A stretch of 64,000 bases of DNA, taken from positions 1 to 64,000 of the IMG/VR virus record IMGVR_UViG_3300025137_000025. One strand, written 5' to 3'. This stretch comes from a virus. The translations under genes and the position numbers were made by a program. Under the pieces are notes generated by a model. That model ran no database searches. It worked only from the letters and a program-made list of their open reading frames with translations, and was not told the DNA's origin. Of this stretch, positions 34,286-41,804 are shown in pieces (position 1 is the stretch's first letter; each line of letters begins with the position of its first letter).

Positions 34286-34456
34286 ATGTCTAACAAAGAA
34301 GAACGAAAACCAGAGTTTAGATACAGCGGACAATATGTTATGGAGTACACAGAGAACAACGTTGTAGGAGATATTGCATGGGACTGTGACTATGGATATT
34401 TGAAATGGAATGGAACTGAATGGAAACAGTATAATCCAAAGAAAACTGCTTATTGA
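34286..34456 (+). CDS. Small early protein of unknown function
   Basis: A 56-residue frame with ATG at 34286 after a terminator and AT-rich leader (ATAATAGTATCACAC). The protein is Trp/Tyr-rich (GDIAWDCDYGYLKWNGTEWK) and soluble. It may bind DNA or a host protein. No family is recognised. Confidence 0.5.
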   Translation: MSNKEERKPEFRYSGQYVMEYTENNVVGDIAWDCDYGYLKWNGTEWKQYNPKKTAY

Positions 34457-34496
34457 GGCTGTGTTATCATTTTTAAACCCCTTTAAATTATTTACC

Positions 34497-34664
34497 ATGA
34501 CTATACAAGAAGAACTACAGCAAGCTCGAACCAAAAACGTTAACAAAATGCTTGAAAAAATACACAAGGAGCTTAACGAATTGTCTCAAGAGTTGTCTGG
34601 GATGCCAATAGAAGAGTTCATGTTCACTTATGAACCTACCAATCCTTTTTTTAGAGCCCTATAA
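34497..34664 (+). CDS. Small helical early protein
   Basis: A 55-residue protein (MTIQEELQQARTKNVNKMLE...). Amphipathic helices are followed by an acidic C-terminus. ATG at 34497 is favoured over an in-frame start at 34410, which would overlap the previous gene by 47 bases. The leader contains TTTTTAAACC...TTTAAATTATTTACC. Function unknown. Confidence 0.5.
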   Translation: MTIQEELQQARTKNVNKMLEKIHKELNELSQELSGMPIEEFMFTYEPTNPFFRAL

Positions 34665-34681
34665 ACTAAAATATAATCAAC

Positions 34682-34876
34682 ATGAAAGAAAGATTATTCC
34701 TACGAGCAATGCTCATTATTCTTACTTGTGCACTCTTAGCATCGGTAACAAGTTGTTCAAGCGCAGGGCACACAACATCAACGTGTCCTGCGTACAGTTT
34801 CACTAATCAAAATTGTAATGCAAGTAAAGACATACAATATCAAGAAGACCATATGGACGATCGAGGACTTGAATGA
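34682..34876 (+). CDS. Small predicted lipoprotein
   Basis: A 64-residue protein with a lipoprotein signal: MKERLFLRAMLIILTCALLA then the lipobox SVTSC. The mature part (SSAGHTTSTCPAYSF...) is short and polar. It should be lipidated on the inner or outer membrane. An early phage lipoprotein could block superinfection; this is inference. It overlaps the next gene by 59 bases. Confidence 0.6.
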   Translation: MKERLFLRAMLIILTCALLASVTSCSSAGHTTSTCPAYSFTNQNCNASKDIQYQEDHMDDRGLE

Positions 34877-35093
34877 ATTTGCACATTACGCAACATCTTC
34901 TAAAAAAGACTTAACCAATCACTTGAAGAAGAACAAGGAGAAATATGAAGACGGACAGTTCATTGTCTGTAGATATAACTCTATGAAAAGTTTAGTTCCG
35001 GACTCAGTTGAAACCATTAAAAGTTTTACATTACAGTATAATTTAGAAAAATGGCATCCGAAGAATCTAATTCCCAGTTTTATCAAGACGTAA
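34818..35093 (+). CDS. Early protein of unknown function
   Basis: A 91-residue basic protein (KTYNIKKTIWTIEDLNEFAH at the start). No motif is recognised. It overlaps the lipoprotein gene by 59 bases and the next gene by 43, so translation of this group is likely linked. Confidence 0.5.
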   Translation: MQVKTYNIKKTIWTIEDLNEFAHYATSSKKDLTNHLKKNKEKYEDGQFIVCRYNSMKSLVPDSVETIKSFTLQYNLEKWHPKNLIPSFIKT

Positions 35094-35245
35094 ACTTAGC
35101 CTCAATTGTAGCGACCTACGAGTACGCAACACAGTGTGGTTTAGATGATCTCCGTGAAGGAGCTGCTGATACGTTTTGTCGTTTGTATGAAGTATTTGAC
35201 ACTGAAGAGTTACATGCTCTTGGTGTTACAAAAAGCAATGGTTAA
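35051..35245 (+). CDS. Small helical early protein
   Basis: A 64-residue acidic helical protein (QFYQDVNLASIVATYEYATQ, DTFCRLYEVFDTEELHALG). It is followed by a weak AGGGAC...GTCCCT hairpin at 35246-35268. Function unknown. Confidence 0.5.
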   Translation: MASEESNSQFYQDVNLASIVATYEYATQCGLDDLREGAADTFCRLYEVFDTEELHALGVTKSNG

Positions 35246-35299
35246 AGGGACGACCATCAATAGTCCCTACATTTAAATACATTTACCTACATAACTATC

Positions 35300-35884
35300 A
35301 TGGTAAACGCAATTAACTCAGGTTCTCTGGAGACCTTAACTCCAGGACAAACGCTACTCCTCGCGGCGCGCAAAGTCGAGGGTAACAAAACTCAGTTAGA
35401 GTTTGCTGAAATTCTTCAACAAGAAGACAGACCAGTCAATGCTCTTGCAATGTTCAATCAATCCGATCCACGATTTAGTGCAGGAGGGAAACCTCGACGT
35501 GCTTGGATGAGTGTTCAAGCAGAAGATGCAGAAGTACTGCTTGGTGTCGACTTGACTACAGATTTCAGTACCAACGAAATGGGTCATGTTGTTAAGTCTC
35601 TTAACATCTTGAACCCAGAGGTAGACGGACAACGTCTGCGTCCTCAAATCGTTGAGACAACTGAGGCTACTCAGTGGCAGGCAGAAAACATCCACAAAGC
35701 TGCCAAGCGCAAAGGTAAAGACGGAGATTTCATCACCCACAAAGGGATGCATATCTTCACTCAGTCTACCGTTGTGATTGGGGAACCAACTAATGTGTTC
35801 CTAGACGCGGATGTAGCTGTATCAAACGCAGGTATTCTTGCTAACGGAAGCGTTAGTGTGAATACAGGAGAGATATTCTCCTAA
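35300..35884 (+). CDS. Early protein of unknown function, soluble
   Basis: A 194-residue protein. An N-terminal helical part (NSGSLETLTPGQTLLLAARK) is followed by a beta-rich C-terminal half (GMHIFTQSTVVIGEPTNVFL, SVSVNTGEIF). It has no signal peptide or catalytic motif. Two tandem terminators lie behind it, so it was probably expressed strongly. A DNA-binding or host-takeover role is speculation. Confidence 0.5.
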   Translation: MVNAINSGSLETLTPGQTLLLAARKVEGNKTQLEFAEILQQEDRPVNALAMFNQSDPRFSAGGKPRRAWMSVQAEDAEVLLGVDLTTDFSTNEMGHVVKSLNILNPEVDGQRLRPQIVETTEATQWQAENIHKAAKRKGKDGDFITHKGMHIFTQSTVVIGEPTNVFLDADVAVSNAGILANGSVSVNTGEIFS

Positions 35885-35950
35885 ACTGCACAAGCTCGTT
35901 ACACCAACAGTGTAATGGGAGTTTCGCGTAATGCGAGACCTTAGGACGGG

Positions 35951-35983
35951 AGGGGGACTATAACAGTTCCCCTCTTTTCTTTT
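35951..35983 (+). terminator. Rho-independent terminator (first of two)
   Basis: AGGGGGACT and AGTTCCCCT form a 9-bp stem with a five-base loop, followed by CTTTTCTTTT. It ends the 194-residue gene transcript, about 65 bases after its stop. Confidence 0.7.
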
Positions 35984-36049
35984 CCGCCAAGAGAGGTTTT
36001 GACAATTTCCTCCTCTTGACTTGTTTCATGGTATGAACAGGTGACACGA

Positions 36050-36085
36050 ATAGGCAGCTTGCGGAGGCTGTCTATTTATTTTTAA
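36050..36085 (+). terminator. Second hairpin with T tract before the polymerase operon
   Basis: ATAGGCAGC pairs with GCTGTCTAT over 9 bp (one G-U) with an eight-base loop, followed by TTATTTTT. It lies 77 bases after the first terminator and 10 bases before the next gene, so it could also act as an attenuator in that gene's leader. Confidence 0.5.
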
Positions 36086-36095
36086 ACTTTAAATT

Positions 36096-36332
36096 ATGGG
36101 ATGGATGAAACTAGTTGCAAACATGCAAGAAAATAACACATTGACGTTATTAAAAGCGGCTTTAGACAAAGCGATAGAGTACAATTTGAAGTACGTTCAC
36201 TTTGACGGAGAGATTTTAACTACAGACAAAGCACGTGCTATCGTTACTTTGTTAGAAACTAAACAAAATGATCAAGTTCATAGGGAATCAGACACAATTA
36301 CCGAATTCTACCCCTACGTCTCAAAACAATGA
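36096..36332 (+). CDS. Small protein ahead of DNA polymerase
   Basis: A 78-residue protein (MGWMKLVANMQENNTLTLLK...), helical, no motif recognised. Its last 65 bases overlap the polymerase gene. The leader contains TTTTTAAACTTTAAATTATGG, nearly the same AT motif seen before 34497. Confidence 0.5.
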   Translation: MGWMKLVANMQENNTLTLLKAALDKAIEYNLKYVHFDGEILTTDKARAIVTLLETKQNDQVHRESDTITEFYPYVSKQ

Positions 36333-38178
36333 GATTCAACAAGGGACTATTAAAGAATGTAAAGAGTATTGCGAGACCCGTAGCGTTTTGGGGGTAGACA
36401 CTGAGACTGAGGGTTTTGACTTCACATGCAAGAAGATGATTATGTTTCAGATCGGGGATGAGCATCAACAATTTGTCGTCGATACAAGACATGTATCAAT
36501 AGAACCATTAAGAGAAATATTAGAGTCTAATGAAATTCAAAAGATATTCCACAACGCAAAGTTCGACTACAAATTCATCAAGCAATGGGCTGGGATTTCG
36601 GTACAAAACGTATACGACACCTATCTCACAGAGAGAGTATTACACTGCGGCAAACTCAATTTCGGTTACTCACTATCAAGATGCTGTGAGAGGTACATCG
36701 GTGTTACTTTGGACAAAGCGGAACGAAGCAAATTCGTTGGACTGCAAAGTCAGCCGTTCACGTACAATCAAATTACCTATGGTGCCAAAGACGTTGTTTA
36801 TCTGGTTCAAATTCGGGAGAAACAAAACAAGTTACTGGATGAAAGTGATTTATTTCAAGTTGCTGATCTAGAGAACAAGGCAGTTATTGTCTTTAGTGAG
36901 ATCGAATATGAAGGTTTGATTGTTGATAAAGACAGGTGGGTAGACTTGGCTAATGACAATTTAGAGTTGGCTAGCAGTTTAGAGCTGCAATTAGATAGAG
37001 AAGTAATAGAACATCCTAAGCTCAGTCCTCATTATCATGTCCCAGTACAACAGGATATGTTCTTGCCAGCAGAAGAGCACAGGGTTACAAACATTAAGTG
37101 GAGTTCACCTGCACAGATGTTAAAACTGTTTCAGTATCTAGTGCCTAAGCTTGAAGATGTCAACGGAAAGAACATATATAAGTACAGATACAAGCATCCT
37201 ATAATCAAAAGCTATATACGTTATAAAGAACTAAGCAAGTTAGCTAACGCTTACGGGAATAACTTCTTTAAGTATGTAAACTGTGATGGTAAGGTGCACA
37301 CAAACTTCTCTCAGATACTGGATACTGGTCGAGTTAGCTCAAGTGAGCCTAACATGCAGCAGATACCAGCTGATAATAAGTATCGTAACTGTTTTATATG
37401 CCCTGAGGGTTGGCTATTTGTATCTAGTGACTATAGTTCACAGGAGTTAAATGTTATCGCATTCGGTAGCAAAGACCCTGTATTCTTAGAAGCACTAGAA
37501 AAAGGTCAAGACTTGCACTCTGTATGTGCAGATCTTGTCTTTGAGGATGCATGGACAGATGCAGCTGAAGATAATTGCGCTTACATGCGTAATAAGTCTA
37601 AATGCAGCTGTCCTAAACACAAAGAGATGCGTACTAAAGTAAAAACTATCAACTTTGGTCTAGCCTATGGCATGGGACCACACAAGTTAAGTGACACACT
37701 TGGGATTTCTGTAAAAGAAGCTTCAGAGCTTATTGATAAATACTTTTCAGCATTCCCAAACATCAAGAAATTCCTTGAGATGCTAGGGAGATTTGGTAAA
37801 ATGAATGGCTATATTCGTACGTTCAAACCATTTAAGCGCAAACGTTTCTTCGATTACTGGGACGGTCCCAACACTCCTATGAAAGAGCTAGGTATGATTG
37901 AGCGTGCTAGCAAAAACACACCTATACAAGGTGCGTCTGCTGACATGACCAAGCTAGCTCTTATTAAGATTCACAATTACATACAAGACAATGATTTGTC
38001 AGACAGAGTCAAGATTATTATGACTGTGCATGACCAGATCGACACTATATGTAAAGAGAATATGGCAGAGGAGTGGAAAGACCGTATGACAAAGCTGATG
38101 GAAGATGCAGCACTGACTATTGTAACTAATGGTCTGTTAAAAGCAGACACAAACATTTCGAAAACATGGGAAAAATAA
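36268..38178 (+). CDS. Family A DNA polymerase with 3'-5' exonuclease
   Basis: A 636-residue polymerase. The exonuclease has DTETEG (~44-49), HNAKFDYKF (~95) and YGAKDVVYL (~171), giving the DEDD set. The polymerase has DYSSQEL (motif A, Asp388), RTKVKTINFGLAYG (motif B) and VHDQ (motif C, ~587). Motif B has Phe463 at the E. coli F762 position. No 5'-nuclease domain is fused; a separate exonuclease is encoded at 50467. It replicates the genome, as expected for crAss-like phages with PolA. It overlaps the following gene by 13 bases. Confidence 0.97.
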   Translation: MIKFIGNQTQLPNSTPTSQNNEIQQGTIKECKEYCETRSVLGVDTETEGFDFTCKKMIMFQIGDEHQQFVVDTRHVSIEPLREILESNEIQKIFHNAKFDYKFIKQWAGISVQNVYDTYLTERVLHCGKLNFGYSLSRCCERYIGVTLDKAERSKFVGLQSQPFTYNQITYGAKDVVYLVQIREKQNKLLDESDLFQVADLENKAVIVFSEIEYEGLIVDKDRWVDLANDNLELASSLELQLDREVIEHPKLSPHYHVPVQQDMFLPAEEHRVTNIKWSSPAQMLKLFQYLVPKLEDVNGKNIYKYRYKHPIIKSYIRYKELSKLANAYGNNFFKYVNCDGKVHTNFSQILDTGRVSSSEPNMQQIPADNKYRNCFICPEGWLFVSSDYSSQELNVIAFGSKDPVFLEALEKGQDLHSVCADLVFEDAWTDAAEDNCAYMRNKSKCSCPKHKEMRTKVKTINFGLAYGMGPHKLSDTLGISVKEASELIDKYFSAFPNIKKFLEMLGRFGKMNGYIRTFKPFKRKRFFDYWDGPNTPMKELGMIERASKNTPIQGASADMTKLALIKIHNYIQDNDLSDRVKIIMTVHDQIDTICKENMAEEWKDRMTKLMEDAALTIVTNGLLKADTNISKTWEK

Positions 38179-38486
38179 GATTAGTAAAAATACCTACTGT
38201 AGTTATAAAACGTATTAACGGTAGAGTAAACAGCGTTACGGGTAGACACCGAACTGGGAAAGTATACACTGACGTTGAGGTTAAACAATACTTTAATATG
38301 TATATATCTGGCTATACTCTACAAGAGGTGGCTGAGCATTTTGAAGTATCACTTGGAAGAGTTGGGAACGCTTTATCAAAGCATGTAGGTATCATGCAGT
38401 ATTGGCAAAAACTTTCAAAAGAAAACAGGTATCGCAGACATGGGGAATTAGAGCTTATGCACGTAAAAGAATTTATAGAGCAATGA
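38166..38486 (+). CDS. Helix-turn-helix DNA-binding protein
   Basis: A 106-residue basic protein. GYTLQEVAEHFEVSLGRVGN is a clear helix-turn-helix with preceding VEVKQYFNMYIS helix. The N-terminal NGRVNSVTGRHRTGK tract is basic. It probably regulates transcription or recognises DNA during replication. It overlaps the polymerase gene. Confidence 0.7.
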   Translation: MGKIRLVKIPTVVIKRINGRVNSVTGRHRTGKVYTDVEVKQYFNMYISGYTLQEVAEHFEVSLGRVGNALSKHVGIMQYWQKLSKENRYRRHGELELMHVKEFIEQ

Positions 38487-38587
38487 GTGAAGAACTACTA
38501 AGCAATTGCTGCGGGGCTACGAAACATGGAGATTTGGATTTATGTTCTGAATGTCTAGAGCATGCAGATTTCACAGGTGAATATTAA
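38483..38587 (+). CDS. Very small zinc-ribbon-like protein
   Basis: A 34-residue frame with ATG at 38483 that overlaps the previous stop (ATGA). SNCCGATKHGDLDLCSECLE has two Cys pairs, CC and CxxC, like the short SNCCGA zinc proteins often found in phages. It is probably real because of the coupling and motif. Confidence 0.6.
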   Translation: MSEELLSNCCGATKHGDLDLCSECLEHADFTGEY

Positions 38588-38592
38588 ATAAA

Positions 38593-38739
38593 ATGAGTAA
38601 AGTCAAAATTAGATCAACAACTAAGCCTCAGTCCTCTTTTGCATCTTACGAAGAATGGACAGCTTGGACAATACAACGGTACAAAAATGAATGGAGTAAA
38701 AGAATGGAAAACTCGCACACAAAAACAGATAAGATTTAG
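38593..38739 (+). CDS. Small basic protein
   Basis: A 48-residue frame with ATG at 38593, five bases after the previous stop. KVKIRSTTKPQSSF then WTAWTIQRYKNEWSKRM are basic and aromatic. It contains no motif, but spacing fits the operon. Confidence 0.45.
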   Translation: MSKVKIRSTTKPQSSFASYEEWTAWTIQRYKNEWSKRMENSHTKTDKI

Positions 38740-38746
38740 TGAGTGT

Positions 38747-38809
38747 ATGTCTGCAGCAGGGTGGGTAGGAATAATTATAACCTTTATATTACTTTGGATA
38801 TGGAACTAG
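38747..38809 (+). CDS. 20-residue single-helix membrane peptide
   Basis: An ATG frame of 21 codons whose 20 residues form one hydrophobic helix (AGWVGIIITFILLWIWN after MSA). It lies 7 bases after the previous stop and overlaps the next start (ATG at 38800) by 10 bases. Many phages encode such peptides, which may alter the membrane, but a chance frame cannot be excluded. Confidence 0.4.
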   Translation: MSAAGWVGIIITFILLWIWN

Positions 38810-39111
38810 TAAACGAAGAATTTGAAGGAGACATAGGAGACTATGCTTTATCTATTGTTATGGAAGCTCGTGTAGTAGCTGTAGACAATGGTATAGGGGA
38901 TTACGAATTCTGGGGCACTAGAGGATATCACACAGATATTGTAAAGGAACTAGAATCTGCTCCCTATATAGAAGAAATGACACTGATTGATGAAGACTCT
39001 AATCAAATAGAGATTGGGGAAGAAGAAAAAAACCTCATTGATAAGTGGATTACACAAAATAGTAGCATAATAGAAGAAACGCTTCTTGAAAAAGCTATTA
39101 TTGATTGTTAA
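38800..39111 (+). CDS. Acidic protein of unknown function
   Basis: A 103-residue acidic protein. ATG at 38800 (MELVNEEFEGDIGDY) is chosen over a GTG at 38743, which lies upstream of the small membrane peptide. It has EEMTLIDEDSNQIEIGEEEK and a helical C-terminus. No motif is recognised. It ends 8 bases before the tRNA cluster. Confidence 0.5.
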   Translation: MELVNEEFEGDIGDYALSIVMEARVVAVDNGIGDYEFWGTRGYHTDIVKELESAPYIEEMTLIDEDSNQIEIGEEEKNLIDKWITQNSSIIEETLLEKAIIDC

Positions 39112-39119
39112 GCTAACAT

Positions 39120-39193
39120 GCGCTTATAGCTCAGTCGGTTAGAGCATCCGACTCATAATCGGCAGGTCCTAGGTTCAAGTCCTAGTAGGCGCA
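39120..39193 (+). tRNA. tRNA-Met (CAT anticodon)
   Basis: A 74-base cloverleaf. Acceptor GCGCTTA pairs with TAGGCGC and the discriminator is A. TAGCTCAGTCGGTTAGAGC is the D arm. The anticodon loop CTCATAA gives CAT; the T arm is TAGGTTCAAGTCCTA. A paired first base pair argues against an initiator tRNA. An isoleucine-2 tRNA with modified C34 cannot be excluded by sequence alone. Confidence 0.9.
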
Positions 39194-39255
39194 CTTATCT
39201 CGTCATTTATGACTGTCAAAGCGGCAACAGGTCACCGACACCTGTGGGGTATTAA

Positions 39256-39329
39256 GCTCTCTTAGCTCAGCTGGTTAGAGCATCTCACTTTTAATGAGAG
39301 GGTCCTGGGTTCGAGTCCCAGAGGGGGTA
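39256..39329 (+). tRNA. tRNA-Lys (TTT anticodon)
   Basis: A 74-base cloverleaf with D arm TAGCTCAGCTGGTTAGAGC, anticodon loop CTTTTAA (TTT, Lys) and T arm CTGGGTTCGAGTCCCAG. The acceptor pairs GCTCTCT with AGGGGGT, including several G-U pairs. The next bases are A then C. Confidence 0.9.
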
Positions 39330-39339
39330 CGACTATTAT

Positions 39340-39369
39340 CTAACATCAATCACCTATACAAGATGTTAG
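39340..39369 (+). other. Hairpin after tRNA-Lys
   Basis: CTAACATC and GATGTTAG form an 8-bp stem with a 14-base loop, 10 bases after the tRNA. It is followed by AGTTTATG. It may aid tRNA processing or stop transcription weakly. Confidence 0.4.
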
Positions 39370-39422
39370 AGTTTATGTAAGATAGGTTGCCCGACACCTT
39401 GTGGGTACAACGAATCAAGGTA

Positions 39423-39458
39423 GGGGAGATAAGTAGGTGCAAGATGCTTACTCTCCCC
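39423..39458 (+). other. Hairpin before tRNA-Arg
   Basis: GGGGAGA pairs with TCTCCCC and is extended by TAAGT with GCTTA across a bulged C. It lies 7 bases before tRNA-Arg. A third small hairpin, ACAGGT...ACCTGT at 39227-39245, precedes tRNA-Lys, so each tRNA spacer holds one. Confidence 0.4.
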
Positions 39459-39465
39459 GATTTCT

Positions 39466-39539
<74 letters not shown>

Positions 39540-39567
39540 CAATCAAAATTTAAACACAAACAATTTA

Positions 39568-40089
39568 ATGGAGAACGAAGAAAATGTAACATCTCCTTGG
39601 GTGTACGCAGGGCTAAAACAGAGGTCACGTTTATTTTTGATAAACAGACACACAAGTAGCCATGCAGATCTTAATGGGATATTGGAGTGCTGTACTATAG
39701 TTTTTAGTGCATCACGAGATGACATATTGGGGAGCTGTCGTAAACATGAGTTTGCGCTTGCACGACACGCGTTTGTAAAGCTAGCTCGAGATAGGACACA
39801 CGAGTCTTATGCAGTTATAGCTGAATACTTAGGTAAAAGAAACCACGCAACTGCGGTTAACAGTTTTAAACAGGCTAATGTTTTAATTGAGACTTATCCG
39901 ATGTTTAGGGATAAATATGAAATGACAGCTAAACTGCTTAAAAAAGCTGAAACTATTAAAGAGGCGCATAACCTTGAGAAACTTTCAGAGAGACTTGAGT
40001 TAATTAAAAAATTTAAAATTGACGATAATGTTATTGAATACAAAAACAATGAAGAAAACATTAAGCATAAAAGATCAGAAACAGCGTGA
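39568..40089 (+). CDS. DnaA domain IV-like protein
   Basis: A 173-residue protein. Residues ~37-115 match the DnaA C-terminal DNA-binding domain: LNGILECCTIVFSASRDDIL, GSCRKHEFALARHAFVKLAR and YLGKRNHATAVNSFKQANVL, equivalent to the GgRDHsTVlhA signature. The AAA+ ATPase of bacterial DnaA is absent, so it would bind DnaA-box-like DNA without ATPase activity, perhaps as an origin-binding or competitor protein. A basic helical tail follows. It starts 28 bases after tRNA-Arg and overlaps the helicase gene by 41 bases. Confidence 0.75.
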   Translation: MENEENVTSPWVYAGLKQRSRLFLINRHTSSHADLNGILECCTIVFSASRDDILGSCRKHEFALARHAFVKLARDRTHESYAVIAEYLGKRNHATAVNSFKQANVLIETYPMFRDKYEMTAKLLKKAETIKEAHNLEKLSERLELIKKFKIDDNVIEYKNNEENIKHKRSETA

Positions 40090-41200
40090 AGCACTTAATG
40101 CATGGGCATCTGCTGGCTGCAATGGGTCTATTATTGCTGGTACTGGTTTTGGGAAGTCCCGCTGTGGTGTACTTGCTACTAAATGGGCGTTAAAAGACGG
40201 AGGTAAAGCTATTGTGCTTGTACCTACTACACAGTTGCAAGATCAATTTGCAGAAGAGTTTAATAAGTGGGATGCAGGAGATCTTGTAAATACAAAACAG
40301 GTAGAGTTTGTGTGCTATCAGTCTGCGTACAAATTAGAGAACATGCATTACGATATTGTAGTGTGCGATGAGGTGCACTTAGGCATTAGCGAACAGTACC
40401 GTAAGTTCTTTGAGAACAACACTTATGACAAGCTTATCTGCATGACAGCTACTGTCCCTGAAGAAGATGAGTATCGTAAGTATCTTATGACACTGGCTCC
40501 TATACGATTTCATATCTCACTAGATGAGTGTGTAAACTTAGGATTAGTTAGCCCTTATGAGATTGTGTGTCTTCCTTTGGAGCTAAGCGACGAAGACAGA
40601 GCAGAATACAAGAAGGCTAACAATTTGTTTGTGCAAATGAAGTACAAGCTAGGAGGGTTTGATGTATTTACACATGCTCAAGGAATCTTAGCTGGGACTA
40701 GAGACGGAGACAAAGGTGCAGCAGCTCAGTATTTCAATGCAATACGCAGACGCAAAGCTGTTGTACAGCAAGCTAATGTCAAGATTGAGAAGGCTAAAGA
40801 ACTAATAGCAGATCATCCTGATGAGAAGATTCTTGTATTCTCTGGAGTCAATAGTTTTACTGATAAAATGGCTGAAGCTCTAGGGGGACTGCCTTATCAT
40901 TCAAAGCATACAAAGAAAGTACGAGAAGCTACACTTAGTCACTTCAGAGACGGTTCTAACAACGTCTTGTGCAGCACACAAGCACTTAACCAAGGCTTTG
41001 ATGTTCCTGATGCTTCTGTGGGTGTTATTGCTGGTCTTACTAGCAAGGCTCTGCCCATGATACAACGTGTAGGTAGATTGCTGCGATTAAGTACACCTGA
41101 TAAGATTGGGAAGATCTATATCATGTACATCAAAGATTCGCAGGAAGAAAAATGGTTACGAAATTCAGTTAAATCTTTAAACAATATAAAATGGCTTTAA
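40049..41200 (+). CDS. SF2 DExH helicase
   Basis: A 383-residue helicase. GTGFGKS is motif I, CDEVHLG motif II (DEVH), MTATVPE motif III and QRVGRLLRL motif VI, with VLCSTQALNQGFDVP as motif V. The layout is UvsW/RAD25-type, as in other crAss-like phages that carry an SNF2-like or SF2 helicase. It may process replication forks or DNA structures. ATG at 40049 is chosen over TTG 30 bases upstream. Confidence 0.9.
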   Translation: MKKTLSIKDQKQREALNAWASAGCNGSIIAGTGFGKSRCGVLATKWALKDGGKAIVLVPTTQLQDQFAEEFNKWDAGDLVNTKQVEFVCYQSAYKLENMHYDIVVCDEVHLGISEQYRKFFENNTYDKLICMTATVPEEDEYRKYLMTLAPIRFHISLDECVNLGLVSPYEIVCLPLELSDEDRAEYKKANNLFVQMKYKLGGFDVFTHAQGILAGTRDGDKGAAAQYFNAIRRRKAVVQQANVKIEKAKELIADHPDEKILVFSGVNSFTDKMAEALGGLPYHSKHTKKVREATLSHFRDGSNNVLCSTQALNQGFDVPDASVGVIAGLTSKALPMIQRVGRLLRLSTPDKIGKIYIMYIKDSQEEKWLRNSVKSLNNIKWL

Positions 41201-41252
41201 AACATGTAAGTAAAACCGGTATAGACAGACACAACACATAATACTTTTCTTT

Positions 41253-41804
41253 ATGATCGTAGAGATTGGTATAAATAGTCTCAAAGATTTTGGGATAACT
41301 GCTGATGAATATGTATATTTACAGCTGTTACAAAGTGGTTCCCACGATGTCATAGACGATCTAAAGTTAGTTGTTAGGTTAGAAGTACTGCAAACCAAAG
41401 GCCTAGTTAAGCTGGGGGAGAGCACTGATCAACATGTCGTAAGAGATAAATTTAGCTCTGCTAATTCTACCCCTTTCGATCAAATGTGGTCAGAGCTTCT
41501 CTCCCACTTTCCTCTAAAGGTGTATGCAAATGGGGGTATGAGACCCCTTCGAGCCAAAGACCCTAACGCCTCAACAAATAATAAAGCCCGCAAGCAGTAC
41601 AAAAAGTACATAGGCGATAGCGTGGCTAAACATAAGGAGGTAATACGGTGCTTAGGTGTAGAGCTAGACCAAAGAAAGAAAGCTAACAATTTAGGTTATA
41701 TGCAGATGCTCAGCACATGGGTTAATCAGTATTCATGGGAAAAGTATCAAGACCTTACAGAATCTTTAGACAACAATGAGCGGCGCATCACAAGGGAACT
41801 CTAG
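41253..41804 (+). CDS. Conserved protein next to DnaB, possible helicase partner
   Basis: A 183-residue protein. The N-terminus (IVEIGINSLKDFGITADEYV) forms helices of winged-helix type, and the C-terminal half has long helices. Position directly before DnaB, with a 29-base overlap, suggests a helicase loader or replication accessory. That is inference from position. No Walker motifs are present. Confidence 0.55.
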   Translation: MIVEIGINSLKDFGITADEYVYLQLLQSGSHDVIDDLKLVVRLEVLQTKGLVKLGESTDQHVVRDKFSSANSTPFDQMWSELLSHFPLKVYANGGMRPLRAKDPNASTNNKARKQYKKYIGDSVAKHKEVIRCLGVELDQRKKANNLGYMQMLSTWVNQYSWEKYQDLTESLDNNERRITREL

